In this document: piece after piece, positions 49,572 through 55,903 of the stretch
Layout: each line of letters starts with the position of its first letter
Numbering within the stretch: the stretch's first letter is position 1
Made by a program: the position numbers and the translations under genes
IMG/VR virus record: IMGVR_UViG_3300020171_000437
Span: 1-62,781 of that record
Source: a virus
Strand: one strand, 5' to 3'
Length of the DNA: 62,781 nt
The notes under the pieces: model-generated
The model's database searches: none
Seen by the model: only the letters and a program-made list of their open reading frames with translations
What the model was told of the DNA's origin: nothing

Positions 49572-49985
49572 TTAGGCGAGGGAATCTTCGAGAAGCGCCC
49601 GCAGGAACTCAGTTTTGGATATGTTGGTCTGTTGCAGGCGGATGTTGAGTTTGTTTTCGAGGAACGGGCTGATTCTGAATGACACGAGGATTGATTTCGC
49701 TCGATCGCTGTTCAGGTCGGGGGAAGAGAGATCGTCTGGTGTTGTATACTCGATGGTGTCAAGGTTTCGCCCAGAATCGCTGTTCTGATCGAGTATACAT
49801 GCTTGTGTGATGGGACGTATACTTGATGGGGGCTTGGTTTTCGCCGGGGGTTTTGTTGAAACTGTCTGAACGATCTTGGTGGCTATCTCCATTCGGCCCT
49901 TCCTGAAGCAAGAGGTGCATGTGTTGTATTCTTTCTCGATTGCAGACAGGATGGGCATTCCGCATGTTTTGCAGTGTTGAGGCAT
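49572..49985 (-). CDS. RHH regulator with N-terminal zinc ribbon
   Basis: A 137-residue protein. Residues 5-26 have CKTCGMPILS and CTSCF, a zinc ribbon. A Pro/Thr/Ser linker follows. Residues ~97-137, ILVSFRISPFLENKLNIRLQ then SKTEFLRALLEDSLA, form a ribbon-helix-helix DNA-binding domain. AAAGGAG precedes the ATG. Its promoter overlaps an inverted repeat TGTATACTTGAT-ATCGAGTATACA, and more such half sites lie inside the gene, so autoregulation is likely. Confidence 0.75.
   Translation of the reverse strand: MPQHCKTCGMPILSAIEKEYNTCTSCFRKGRMEIATKIVQTVSTKPPAKTKPPSSIRPITQACILDQNSDSGRNLDTIEYTTPDDLSSPDLNSDRAKSILVSFRISPFLENKLNIRLQQTNISKTEFLRALLEDSLA
49743..49827 (-). repeat. Internal GTATACT(C/T)GAT sites in the RHH gene
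   Basis: TGTATACTCGAT (49743-49754) and its exact reverse complement (49788-49799) are 33 bases apart, and a third copy GTATACTTGAT is at 49817-49827. All match the operator upstream of the gene. Confidence 0.75.
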
Positions 49986-50002
49986 GATAGACTCTCCTTT
50001 GA

Positions 50003-50050
50003 TGTATACTTGATGGGATCGAGTATACACGGAGTTTCGCCCTGAATCAA
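50003..50050 (-). promoter_or_regulatory. Promoter with overlapping operator for the RHH gene
   Basis: On the minus strand TTGATT, 17 bases, TATACT. The -10 lies inside the inverted repeat TGTATACTTGAT-GGG-ATCGAGTATACA (50003-50029), placed just upstream of the ribosome site. Binding there would block RNA polymerase. Confidence 0.78.
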
Positions 50051-50210
50051 TAAGCGCCCGATTTTCGCCGTTTCGCCCAATAAACGCCCAATCTCCATAG
50101 ATCGCCAGGAACTATATAGATTTCCAAAAACTATATAGTTTTGGTAGAACTCCGAAGAGAGGGCGGACTTTCGCCCGCCCGAGAATCGCCCAGTTATCGC
50201 CCAAGATCCT
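50035..50210. repeat. Cluster of TCGCCC motifs
   Basis: About ten copies of TCGCC or CGCCC(A/G) in 175 bases, several spaced 9-12 bases. Related copies occur near 49510, 49765, 49845 and 51745-51765. They may be iterons or only a composition effect. Confidence 0.5.
50093..50147 (-). repeat. Right arm of the CTACCAAAACTATATAG inverted pair
   Basis: Read on the minus strand it is CTACCAAAACTATATAGTTTT, then a second ATCTATATAG, CTGG and ATCTATGGAG, matching 48710-48750 with small insertions. The palindrome AAAACTATATAGTTTT is at 50127-50142. Both arms lie upstream of, and point toward, the genes between them. Confidence 0.75.
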
Positions 50211-50478
50211 CCTCCCTTGATACCTCGTTCACTCCGAAGAATTTGCGCAGTTCTTGATCCGCCGCATAAGACGTTGCGGCCCATCGTCCGATTCTGCACT
50301 CGCCATCGAATGCGTTTGAGACTGGGGCACACCATAGCTCGCCGTGTTGATCTTGATATACCTCAAAGGGCCTGTTCCCGTTGCCGGGGAGGTGTGCTTG
50401 GTATTGTCCGGCGATCTTTACGGGATCGATGAATCCGAGGTGGCCTTTGCTCTTCCGAATCGCTTGTGTCGTCTCCAT
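50194..50478 (-). CDS. Small protein with beta core
   Basis: A 94-residue protein (YQDQHGELWCAPVSNAFDGE) starting after GGGAGGACTA. Basic N-terminus, one zinc-unlikely Cys pair, helical acidic end. Function unknown. Confidence 0.55.
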   Translation of the reverse strand: METTQAIRKSKGHLGFIDPVKIAGQYQAHLPGNGNRPFEVYQDQHGELWCAPVSNAFDGECRIGRWAATSYAADQELRKFFGVNEVSREEDLGR

Positions 50479-50514
50479 TAGTCCTCCCTTATAGCTCATC
50501 AGTAGTGAGCCTAG

Positions 50515-50532
50515 ACGCCCCCGGAGGGGCGT
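50515..50532 (-). terminator. GC-rich hairpin between leftward genes
   Basis: ACGCCCC and GGGGCGT form a 7-bp stem with a CGGA loop. There is no T-run on the minus strand, so it may attenuate or stabilise rather than terminate. Confidence 0.45.
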
Positions 50533-50536
50533 TTCG

Positions 50537-50689
50537 CTACAAGGGGTTATTCTGTAGCGCACAGTAGAATTCCGGTCCGTCGTAGAAGAAGACCGAAGTT
50601 TCATCCATCTGGTCAATACACGTTGCGCACGGTTCACTCTCCGGGTTCTTCTCAATGTTTGCACACCCTTCACAAAAGTCTGGTCTCAT
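50537..50689 (-). CDS. Small zinc-finger protein (50 aa)
   Basis: Encodes 50 residues with CEGCANIEKNPESEPCATC, a four-Cys zinc site, then a beta end (TSVFFYDGPEFYCAL). Its start overlaps the upstream stop as ATGA. Likely a small nucleic-acid-binding protein. Confidence 0.55.
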   Translation of the reverse strand: MRPDFCEGCANIEKNPESEPCATCIDQMDETSVFFYDGPEFYCALQNNPL

Positions 50690-50919
50690 GCTTCAGCCCT
50701 CCTAGGAACTAAGCAGAGGCGCGGCCTTTCGATTTCCATAGGACAGACGGCCAACTTAGCGCAGTTGATCACTGCGGGCCATTCAGGGCCACCGGACCAA
50801 TGGATTTCTATATCGTCTCGCCATTCTTCAGCGTGTCTCAGGACCAACAAGAAGCGGACGCCCGGGAAGGCATCCGCTAGTTTTGATTGAATCTTGTCCA
50901 TCGTTTCTTGGCGTGTCAT
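50686..50919 (-). CDS. Small hypothetical protein
   Basis: A 77-residue protein (KIQSKLADAFPGVRFLLVLR, EEWRDDIEIHWSGGPEWPAV) of alpha/beta type with GGGGGGAG before the ATG. The first part resembles small DUF-type phage proteins with a metal-free core. Function unknown. Confidence 0.55.
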   Translation of the reverse strand: MTRQETMDKIQSKLADAFPGVRFLLVLRHAEEWRDDIEIHWSGGPEWPAVINCAKLAVCPMEIERPRLCLVPRRAEA

Positions 50920-50928
50920 GCTCCCCCC

Positions 50929-51117
50929 TTACAGACCGTGGCTAATCATCAAATCAGACAGACAGAGAACTTTCCCGGCCTTGGCATCTTCCGAGAATTG
51001 TTCCCGTTGTGCGGCTAACTTTGCCTGCCGGGCTGGGTCATCCTTTTTGATGTGCTCGTATCGGATCACGTCTTCGTCAGTCCCGGTGAATTTCTTCTTG
51101 TTGGTTGCTTCACTCAT
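50929..51117 (-). CDS. Small helical protein
   Basis: A 62-residue charged protein (KFTGTDEDVIRYEHIKKDDP, RQAKLAAQREQFSEDAKAGK). GGGGAGG precedes the chosen ATG. It overlaps the stop of the upstream gene by 8 bases. Function unknown. Confidence 0.55.
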   Translation of the reverse strand: MSEATNKKKFTGTDEDVIRYEHIKKDDPARQAKLAAQREQFSEDAKAGKVLCLSDLMISHGL

Positions 51118-51649
51118 AGCTACAGACCTCCCCTTGGGGCGTTGCAATCTCGCCCATATAGATCCATGGACCTTCCTTCTCGAATCGTTGCAACGTTGAG
51201 AACGTCGGCCTCCCCGTCTTTGGATCGTGGCCCGCCGCTTCGCCTACCTGAATGCACTTTCCTGACCATGTAGCGGGCGGGAGTACACAATACCACCACT
51301 CCCGGAGTTCATCGTCTACAGTGTCTCCGATGTTCAGGTAAGTACTGATACAAAGATGCGACAAGTGCCACTCCTCTTTGGTGGCGTGCTTTTGTGGTGG
51401 GTTGTATGCCTTCCCGCGCAACACCTCATGAAAGTCTGGCGCGTGGCCTTGAACCTGGTAGCCTGTGTCGTTAATGGGGATTGCGTCCCAGGCCCAACCA
51501 TCATCGAGCTTCGCCGCGTATTCATCGAGCGTAGCGCGGGCGTGCTGTTCGCATACCGCCGCCCCAGGCACGCGCTCATAGTTGAATCGCGTCCAGTATT
51601 GTGCCATTTTGTGGCATCGTTTCCCGTTGTCATACGCTGTGCATAACAT
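51110..51649 (-). CDS. Hypothetical protein, first gene of a leftward unit
   Basis: A 179-residue protein with Cys/His at the start (CTAYDNGKRCHKMAQYW) and a Trp-rich middle (DELREWWYCVLPPATW). GGGAGG precedes the ATG, and a consensus leftward promoter is about 35 bases upstream. Function unknown. Confidence 0.6.
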   Translation of the reverse strand: MLCTAYDNGKRCHKMAQYWTRFNYERVPGAAVCEQHARATLDEYAAKLDDGWAWDAIPINDTGYQVQGHAPDFHEVLRGKAYNPPQKHATKEEWHLSHLCISTYLNIGDTVDDELREWWYCVLPPATWSGKCIQVGEAAGHDPKTGRPTFSTLQRFEKEGPWIYMGEIATPQGEVCSYE

Positions 51650-51681
51650 TTGGAACCTCCCTTATAGCTGTTGATTGATTG

Positions 51682-51710
51682 ATCCTATCACGATCCGCCC
51701 ACGATGTCAA
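51682..51710 (-). promoter_or_regulatory. Leftward promoter
   Basis: On the minus strand TTGACA, 17 bases, TAGGAT with TGA before the -10. It drives the group 51649 to about 50194. Confidence 0.78.
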
Positions 51711-51924
51711 GATCCGCCCATGAATAACGCCCTTTTTTCGCCAGATTTTCGCCGTTATGGCGTCAAACCGGCCCAAGCTCGATTTGGTACATTCGGTACA
51801 TTGTGCCATGTGTGCCAATCCAGATCCGGCACATTGGCACACGTGTGCCAGTGTACCATAGTCTAAGGGACAACTGTCACCACAAGATAGTGGACAAAGT
51901 TGCTGTTAGAATAGGTCACAGGAC
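51711..51924. other. Divergent control region without genes
   Basis: Between divergent promoters: first TCGCC-type repeats and a T-run (51740-51775), then nested inverted repeats (listed separately), then an A-rich stretch. No reading frame with a ribosome site is seen. Confidence 0.65.
51785..51858. repeat. Nested inverted repeats, operator or origin candidate
   Basis: Contains a perfect 16-base palindrome TGGCACACGTGTGCCA (51835-51850), an inverted pair TGTGCCAAT/ATTGGCACA (51811 and 51833) and an outer pair TGGTACA/TGTACCA (51785 and 51852). GTGCCA appears three times and GGTACATT twice. It is centred between divergent promoters. Confidence 0.75.
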
Positions 51925-51952
51925 TTGACTTGGCTACCAGCTAGATTATACT
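51925..51952 (+). promoter_or_regulatory. Rightward promoter
   Basis: TTGACT, 16 bases, TATACT, 50 bases before the first gene of the right accessory region. A small hairpin (GAATCA/TGATTC) is in the leader. Confidence 0.75.
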
Positions 51953-52001
51953 GAAGACGTGAATCAGTGAATGATTCAACACCAAGGCGAAAGGGGAAAA
52001 C

Positions 52002-52220
52002 ATGAGAACGATCGAAGTCACGGAAAGGGAAGCAAGCGACATCATGTTTGGAATGGACAACATAGGGTACTGCCTATCTTGTGGGGAAGAGGCGTACGGA
52101 TGCGAGCCGGATGCTCGCAACTACACGTGCGAATCTTGTGGAGAGCGGCAGGTGTTCGGGTTTGAGGAATGCCTGATTATGGGCAACGTCACAATTATAG
52201 AGAGTGATTCTGAATGCTAA
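52002..52220 (+). CDS. Zinc-ribbon protein
   Basis: A 72-residue protein with CLSCGEEAYGCEPDARNYTC and CESCGERQVFGFEEC: a common phage zinc-ribbon with two CxxC knuckles. N-terminal helix VTEREASDIMFGMD. First gene after the promoter. Possibly a transcription or nuclease cofactor; function unknown. Confidence 0.7.
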   Translation: MRTIEVTEREASDIMFGMDNIGYCLSCGEEAYGCEPDARNYTCESCGERQVFGFEECLIMGNVTIIESDSEC

Positions 52221-52462
52221 GGCTCTATACTGAGGATACTACACTTGTCCGAAAACAAGTCTTGCAAGCGATGCGGAAGGGTCTTAACTGCACTCAGTAC
52301 GTTGGGCAAGGCAGTTGGAAGGGGATTCCCGAGAACAGCCTTGTAGTCGAGTCAACTGATGACTCCCTCCCTACATTGCGTGAACTATCGAAGGCGATCA
52401 TTGAAAAGGCAAACCAGACAGCTACTCTACTGGTTAAACTACAATCGGAAGTGATATCATGA
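52214..52462 (+). CDS. Small hypothetical protein
   Basis: An 82-residue alpha/beta protein (LVRKQVLQAMRKGLNCTQYV, LRELSKAIIEKANQTATLLV) overlapping the previous gene by 7 bases. Function unknown. Confidence 0.55.
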   Translation: MLRLYTEDTTLVRKQVLQAMRKGLNCTQYVGQGSWKGIPENSLVVESTDDSLPTLRELSKAIIEKANQTATLLVKLQSEVIS

Positions 52463-52563
52463 TATGCAAGCATTGCGATTGCGTGCGGATCAATGGGACA
52501 ATTTGTCACGAGTTTGGGTGTCCGAACAAACATGGAGAATTAGAAAAGGGGAAGGGGAAGTGA
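52459..52563 (+). CDS. Tiny zinc-finger protein (34 aa)
   Basis: Encodes 34 residues, CKHCDC ... CHEFGC, a compact zinc finger with a Lys/Gly-rich end. ATGA and GTGA overlaps link it to both neighbours. Confidence 0.5.
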   Translation: MICKHCDCVRINGTICHEFGCPNKHGELEKGKGK

Positions 52564-52670
52564 ACTTTGCTAGTGTGCTCGTTGGCAGTGGTGGCACACT
52601 ACCATTGACAGCGTGGTTAGTGCTAGGCCTAATTGTGGTACTAGTGTGGGGATTGAAAGGGAGGAAATGA
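52560..52670 (+). CDS. Tiny membrane protein (36 aa)
   Basis: GTG start overlapping the previous stop. Encodes 36 residues with one hydrophobic helix (TAWLVLGLIVVLVWGL) and a KGRK end. GGGGAAGGGG lies upstream. A longer frame starting at 52464 exists but lacks a ribosome site. Confidence 0.45.
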   Translation: MNFASVLVGSGGTLPLTAWLVLGLIVVLVWGLKGRK

Positions 52671-52671
52671 C

Positions 52672-52944
52672 ATGTTTATAGTGCGATGTCCTGGCGAATT
52701 GCAAGCAACGTTGCTTGATATAGCAGAGAGTAGGCCTGAGCTGCTCCCGCAGCTTGTGCACGCGTTGGCAAGGCTTATCGGCAAGTGCCTTGACGAGAAA
52801 GGGTACGACGTGAATACAGTTGAACTATACTCAGACAGGGGGCAATGGTGTTTCGGTTGGGTCTTGACTTATCATGATGGGGGACAACTTGTAGGTGGCC
52901 TGAATTATCATGCAAGCGATGGTAGCTGGAGTCTGAATACCTAA
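52672..52944 (+). CDS. Small hypothetical protein
   Basis: A 90-residue protein with helical start (LQATLLDIAESRPELLPQLV) and a beta-rich, aromatic end (QWCFGWVLTYHDGGQLVGGL). GGGAGG precedes the ATG. Followed by a strong terminator. Confidence 0.55.
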   Translation: MFIVRCPGELQATLLDIAESRPELLPQLVHALARLIGKCLDEKGYDVNTVELYSDRGQWCFGWVLTYHDGGQLVGGLNYHASDGSWSLNT

Positions 52945-52955
52945 GCGGAAACTCT

Positions 52956-52986
52956 AAGGGTCCGGACCCCCCGGACCCTTTTCTCT
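52956..52986 (+). terminator. Strong intrinsic terminator
   Basis: AAGGGTCCGG and CCGGACCCTT form a perfect 10-bp stem with a five-base loop, followed by TTCTCTT. Confidence 0.88.
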
Positions 52987-53282
52987 TGCCTATTCACACA
53001 CTATAAAGCGAATACATTATAGTATAAAATGGGACCCTAAAGTCCAAACGACCCCCCCCAGCGCTTCGCGCATCAACTTCTCCGCGCAGATGAGTCCCGA
53101 TGTTTCCCTTAGTTTACCTTTCAGCGAGAGGCGCATGATATTATGTAGTTTCATTTAGGGGTGGGGGTGGGGGCATAATGCGGGGATGATTTTCATGGTG
53201 GGTGGGGGGGTGGGTGTGGCAAGTTTGACGTTTACCCGAGTTTCTGATACACTATTGTTATGGAGGGTGGGGGGTGGGAGAC
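52987..53282 (+). other. Non-coding stretch with G-tracts
   Basis: AT-rich start (ATACATTATAGTATAAAATG), then C- and T-rich parts, then three groups of G-runs on the plus strand (around 53157-53175, 53200-53215 and 53262-53279) that could form G-quadruplexes. A promoter at 53225-53253 lies between the second and third group. No gene seen. Confidence 0.6.
53225..53253 (+). promoter_or_regulatory. Rightward promoter in G-rich region
   Basis: TTGACG, 17 bases, TACACT with TGA before the -10. Confidence 0.72.
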
Positions 53283-53471
53283 ATGAACTCAACAGATCTT
53301 TTAGTGGGGGTTTACAAGGCTTACAATTTTGTTCCTAAGACGCGGATGGAGTTATGGGAGGATTGGTTGGAGGAGTGCGACAGGCGGATGGAGACTGGTG
53401 ATGGGGTGTTACGTCCTAGGATGCCATTTGACGAAGATTGGGACACGATGAGGGGGATGTGGGGGGATTGA
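53283..53471 (+). CDS. Small acidic protein
   Basis: A 62-residue protein (TDLLVGVYKAYNFVPKTRME, LEECDRRMETGDGV) with Trp-rich, helical sequence. GGTGGGAG lies before the ATG. Function unknown. Confidence 0.55.
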   Translation: MNSTDLLVGVYKAYNFVPKTRMELWEDWLEECDRRMETGDGVLRPRMPFDEDWDTMRGMWGD

Positions 53472-53498
53472 TTGCTGAGGGGTGGTTGGTGATTGCCC

Positions 53499-53560
53499 TT
53501 GACATTGGTTAGTGGATGACGTATGTTATTATTGAAATGAGAAACCAAAGAGATTATACT
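53499..53560 (+). promoter_or_regulatory. Tandem promoters before a candidate structured RNA
   Basis: First TTGACA, 17 bases, TATGTT (53499-53527). Then TTGAAA, 17 bases, TATACT (53532-53560). The second should start transcription near 53567. No ribosome site or plausible gene start follows for ~490 bases. Confidence 0.75.
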
Positions 53561-53566
53561 CAGAAC

Positions 53567-54050
53567 ATCCGCGCAGTCCGGCGAGACCCATCAGCGGTCG
53601 AATCTTTCTCATTTCACGCCGGGCTGCCGTCTGTTTTGAGCAGCGACAAATCCAGTCTAGTAGGTGAGGTTATGACCCCGCCTTGCAAAGCAGACGCTGT
53701 GGGGCGTTCTTTGCTAACACGACGTGAAGAAACTGGGCAACGAAGGTTCTTTTCTACGTTCAACCTCAAAATGAACGCACCGGTTAAGCCGGACCATATT
53801 CAAGATGGTGGTAACGGAAGATTCTGTTCACGCGAATACTTTCCCACCCAGACGAGGGCCGTGCGTTGTGTAACAACACAGAAGCGGATGGTCGATAACA
53901 GCTTACTAGATTCCCACACTGCGAAGAAACTAACCGACGCCCCAATCTAAATCCAAGGCTTGGGTTAATTCAAGAGCTCTCCGCAGGTTTCCACGGGGTC
54001 CAGGGGTCTAAGTAATTTACTACTAGAAGTAGAGGCAAGCGTATAGGTTT
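53567..54050 (+). ncRNA. Candidate large structured non-coding RNA
   Basis: About 480 bases after tandem promoters. Helices visible by eye: 53573-53583 with 53617-53627 (11 bp, one U-G) enclosing GACC/GGTC; a hairpin 53685-53714 (GCAAAG/CTTTGC plus GACGC/GCGTT); ACGT-GAA-GAA with TTC-TTC-ACGT (53722-53759, bulged); CCGG-TTAAG-CCGG at 53780-53792; GTTGT/ACAAC at 53865-53877; CCCAA/TTGGG at 53941-53964. A 144-codon frame crosses it but starts before the transcription start and has no ribosome site. Could be a GOLLD- or ROOL-like phage RNA or a new class. Ends are approximate. Confidence 0.45.
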
Positions 54051-54058
54051 GGAGATGA

Positions 54059-54172
54059 ATGATGAAGAAACCTGAGCGCAAAGCCATGAAGAAAGAACAA
54101 AGAGGGCGATGTTTTTATTGCGGGACGAAGCTCATAGATGATTCCCATTTGGTAAATGTTTCCGTTATTTGA
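54059..54172 (+). CDS. Small basic protein with CxxC (37 aa)
   Basis: Encodes 37 residues: Lys/Arg-rich start (MMKKPERKAMKKEQRGR), then CFYCGTKLIDDSH, half of a zinc ribbon, and an abrupt end. GGAG lies before it. It may be a truncated zinc-finger gene. Confidence 0.45.
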   Translation: MMKKPERKAMKKEQRGRCFYCGTKLIDDSHLVNVSVI

Positions 54173-54197
54173 CACTCCCCCCATTTTCTGATATACT
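54169..54197 (+). promoter_or_regulatory. Consensus rightward promoter
   Basis: TTGACA, 17 bases, TATACT with TGA before the -10, about 26 bases before the next gene. The -35 overlaps the stop of the preceding small gene. Confidence 0.88.
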
Positions 54198-54223
54198 CAG
54201 CAGCAGATTGAAGGAGGATGACG

Positions 54224-54694
54224 ATGAAGACTGAGGCGATTAAGGCAATCTTGTCCGCATTACAGGAATACGCTGGGCCGTTAGAGGAGCAAGAGGAAGA
54301 AGTGCTCGTAGCACTTGCCGAACTCGCCGCCCTTGAGAAGCAGGTCGGGTGGCTGAGACAGGCGCTAGAGTTCTGTTCGGCGCATCTAACAAACGATCCA
54401 TTGGCCGCGCATGAGAGAATCAGGGCAGTCCTTTTTACTGCGCCTAGCGGGAAGGCGCTGAAGGATATAAGGATTACCGATGGCGGCAAGGAAACTACTA
54501 ACGTGCTGGTCGATATCGAGAAGCTACGTGAAGCGTGTACAAGTCTTGAAATGGCACCAGCAGGCCCAAACGAGATCTATCGATGTCTTCTGTGCGACCA
54601 CCATTCTCTGCGTCGTGATGGAATTCGACACGCTGACAACTGCTGGCTTGGCAACATTCTGAAGACGGCGAGGGAAGGGGGAGAGAATGTCTGA
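54224..54694 (+). CDS. Coiled-coil protein with C-terminal zinc motif
   Basis: A 156-residue protein: acidic leucine-rich N-terminal helix (GPLEEQEEEVLVALAELAAL), middle helix, and CLLCDHHSLRRDGIRHADNC, which fits a Cys2-His-Cys zinc site. ATG six bases after AAGGAGG. Overlaps the Lar-like gene by 8 bases. Confidence 0.6.
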   Translation: MKTEAIKAILSALQEYAGPLEEQEEEVLVALAELAALEKQVGWLRQALEFCSAHLTNDPLAAHERIRAVLFTAPSGKALKDIRITDGGKETTNVLVDIEKLREACTSLEMAPAGPNEIYRCLLCDHHSLRRDGIRHADNCWLGNILKTAREGGENV

Positions 54695-55157
54695 GTTGAA
54701 GTCGTGCCCGTTTTGTGGGGATAAAGATCCACTCGTCGAGGCAGACGAAGTTGACGACGGTATGTCCGTGGTGCGTTGTATCGGGGTCCGATGTGGAATC
54801 CGTGTCGGCTTTTTCATGTCTGAAGATGAAGCTATCACCGCCTGGAACACCCGCGCCGATGAAGCCCAGGTCCGCAGAGAGACAATAGAGAAGTGTATCA
54901 CAATCATCTCGCAGAACACACCGATGGAAGGATGCTATGGGTGTGAAACTAATTTATACGAGAAGCTCCGCGCGCTCGCCCCCGACAGCGGCAAGGTGAT
55001 TGATGCAACAGTTTACTACCCTGGCAAATATGGGGCTCACAAGCCTGTAGAGGCCGCCGAAGAAAACGCCGAATTCTTAGCACATTTCAATGCTGCTTCA
55101 CCTCATTTGGTCAATGAGCTGAGAGAGGCGTTAGGTTTAATCAAGCTGCCAGAATAG
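54687..55157 (+). CDS. Lar-like restriction alleviation protein, N-terminal zinc ribbon
   Basis: A 156-residue protein. Residues 1-55 match the Lar family pattern: ELKSCPFCGDKDP, a CIGVRCGIRVGF pair, EDEAITAWNTRADEA. Lar proteins of Rac prophage modify type I restriction; phage members may protect incoming DNA. The C-terminal ~100 residues are an extension with CYGCETNLYEKL and DATVYYPGKYGAH. A second Lar-like gene is 0.4 kb downstream. Confidence 0.75.
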   Translation: MSELKSCPFCGDKDPLVEADEVDDGMSVVRCIGVRCGIRVGFFMSEDEAITAWNTRADEAQVRRETIEKCITIISQNTPMEGCYGCETNLYEKLRALAPDSGKVIDATVYYPGKYGAHKPVEAAEENAEFLAHFNAASPHLVNELREALGLIKLPE

Positions 55158-55163
55158 TGGATC

Positions 55164-55550
55164 ATGCCGGCACTGAACTACCAACAATGGAAGGCTGAGA
55201 AGGTCAAGTCTGGCGAGTGCGTGCAGACGATCCGGGCGCAGCGCAAGCGTCCATTTCAAGTTGGGGATCGATTGTACCACTACACCGGGATGAGGACGAA
55301 GGAGTGCAGGAAGCTACTCGAAAACGAGTGTCTCCAGGCACTAGACATCATGATCGACGGCGTTTGTGTGGTGATCGACCACGGAATTCCTTTGGATGCT
55401 GACCAACGGGAAATGCTGGCACAGGCTGACGGGTTCGCTTCTTACGACGACATGGAAGCATGGTTCGGTGAATCTCACGGGTTCCCGTTCAACGGACAAC
55501 TCATCCTGTGGGAGTTCACAAGTGAAGGAGGAGTGAAATGCCTGAGTTGA
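55164..55550 (+). CDS. ASCH-domain-like protein
   Basis: A 128-residue protein. The stretch GECVQTIRAQRKRPFQVGDR followed by LYHYTGMRTKECRKL is the conserved face of phage ASCH/PUA-like proteins, which bind RNA or modified bases. The rest is alpha/beta with an acidic helix. Sits between two Lar-like genes. Confidence 0.75.
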   Translation: MPALNYQQWKAEKVKSGECVQTIRAQRKRPFQVGDRLYHYTGMRTKECRKLLENECLQALDIMIDGVCVVIDHGIPLDADQREMLAQADGFASYDDMEAWFGESHGFPFNGQLILWEFTSEGGVKCLS

Positions 55551-55855
55551 AACCATGCCCGTTCTGCGATGCCGATTCATACTCTATCCGAGTTGAGACG
55601 TTCGGCATCAAGAACCAGCTACATCGGGCTGGGTGCGGGTCTTGCCTTGCTGAGGGGCCGCTATGTGAGAGCGAAGAAAAGGCGATTATTGCCTGGAACG
55701 TCCGTCCTGACGAAGCCCGTGTTCGCCGTGAGACAATCAAGGAGTGTGCCTCAGTATTGACAGAGAGCGCGAACCCCTTCACGGGAATAAATGCTTCTGT
55801 TGTCGGGGCGTTATATGCAGCGGCGAGAGAGTTGCTTGATATGATTGAGGTGTGA
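55538..55855 (+). CDS. Second Lar-like protein
   Basis: A 105-residue paralogue of the Lar-like gene upstream: ELKPCPFCDADSYS, CGSCLAEGPLCESEE, IIAWNVRPDEARVRRETI. The WN-R-DEA-VRRETI-EC stretch is shared almost word for word, so one arose by duplication. AAGGAGGAG precedes the ATG. Confidence 0.78.
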   Translation: MPELKPCPFCDADSYSIRVETFGIKNQLHRAGCGSCLAEGPLCESEEKAIIAWNVRPDEARVRRETIKECASVLTESANPFTGINASVVGALYAAARELLDMIEV

Positions 55856-55868
55856 AGATGAATCTCTC

Positions 55869-55897
55869 TTCACAACAAGACATGATTGTGCTATAAT
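55869..55897 (+). promoter_or_regulatory. Promoter of a small RNA candidate
   Basis: TTCACA, 17 bases, TATAAT with TGC before the -10: five of six plus six of six matches to consensus. Confidence 0.85.
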
Positions 55898-55903
55898 CTT
55901 TGC

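Noticed and set aside
49883-50335. 150-codon leftward frame overlapping the RHH gene
   Set aside because: It has no ribosome site and covers the promoter, operator and TCGCCC repeats; the RHH frame has a clear domain, so this one is a shadow.
53516-53950. 144-codon reading frame on the plus strand
   Set aside because: It begins upstream of the -10 of the stronger promoter, has no ribosome site, reads as low-similarity mixed sequence and crosses several strong RNA helices; treated as chance frame over a non-coding RNA candidate.
54059-54172. Fragment of a mobile element
   Set aside because: The truncated zinc-ribbon could be a gene remnant, but no insertion-sequence ends or transposase were seen nearby.
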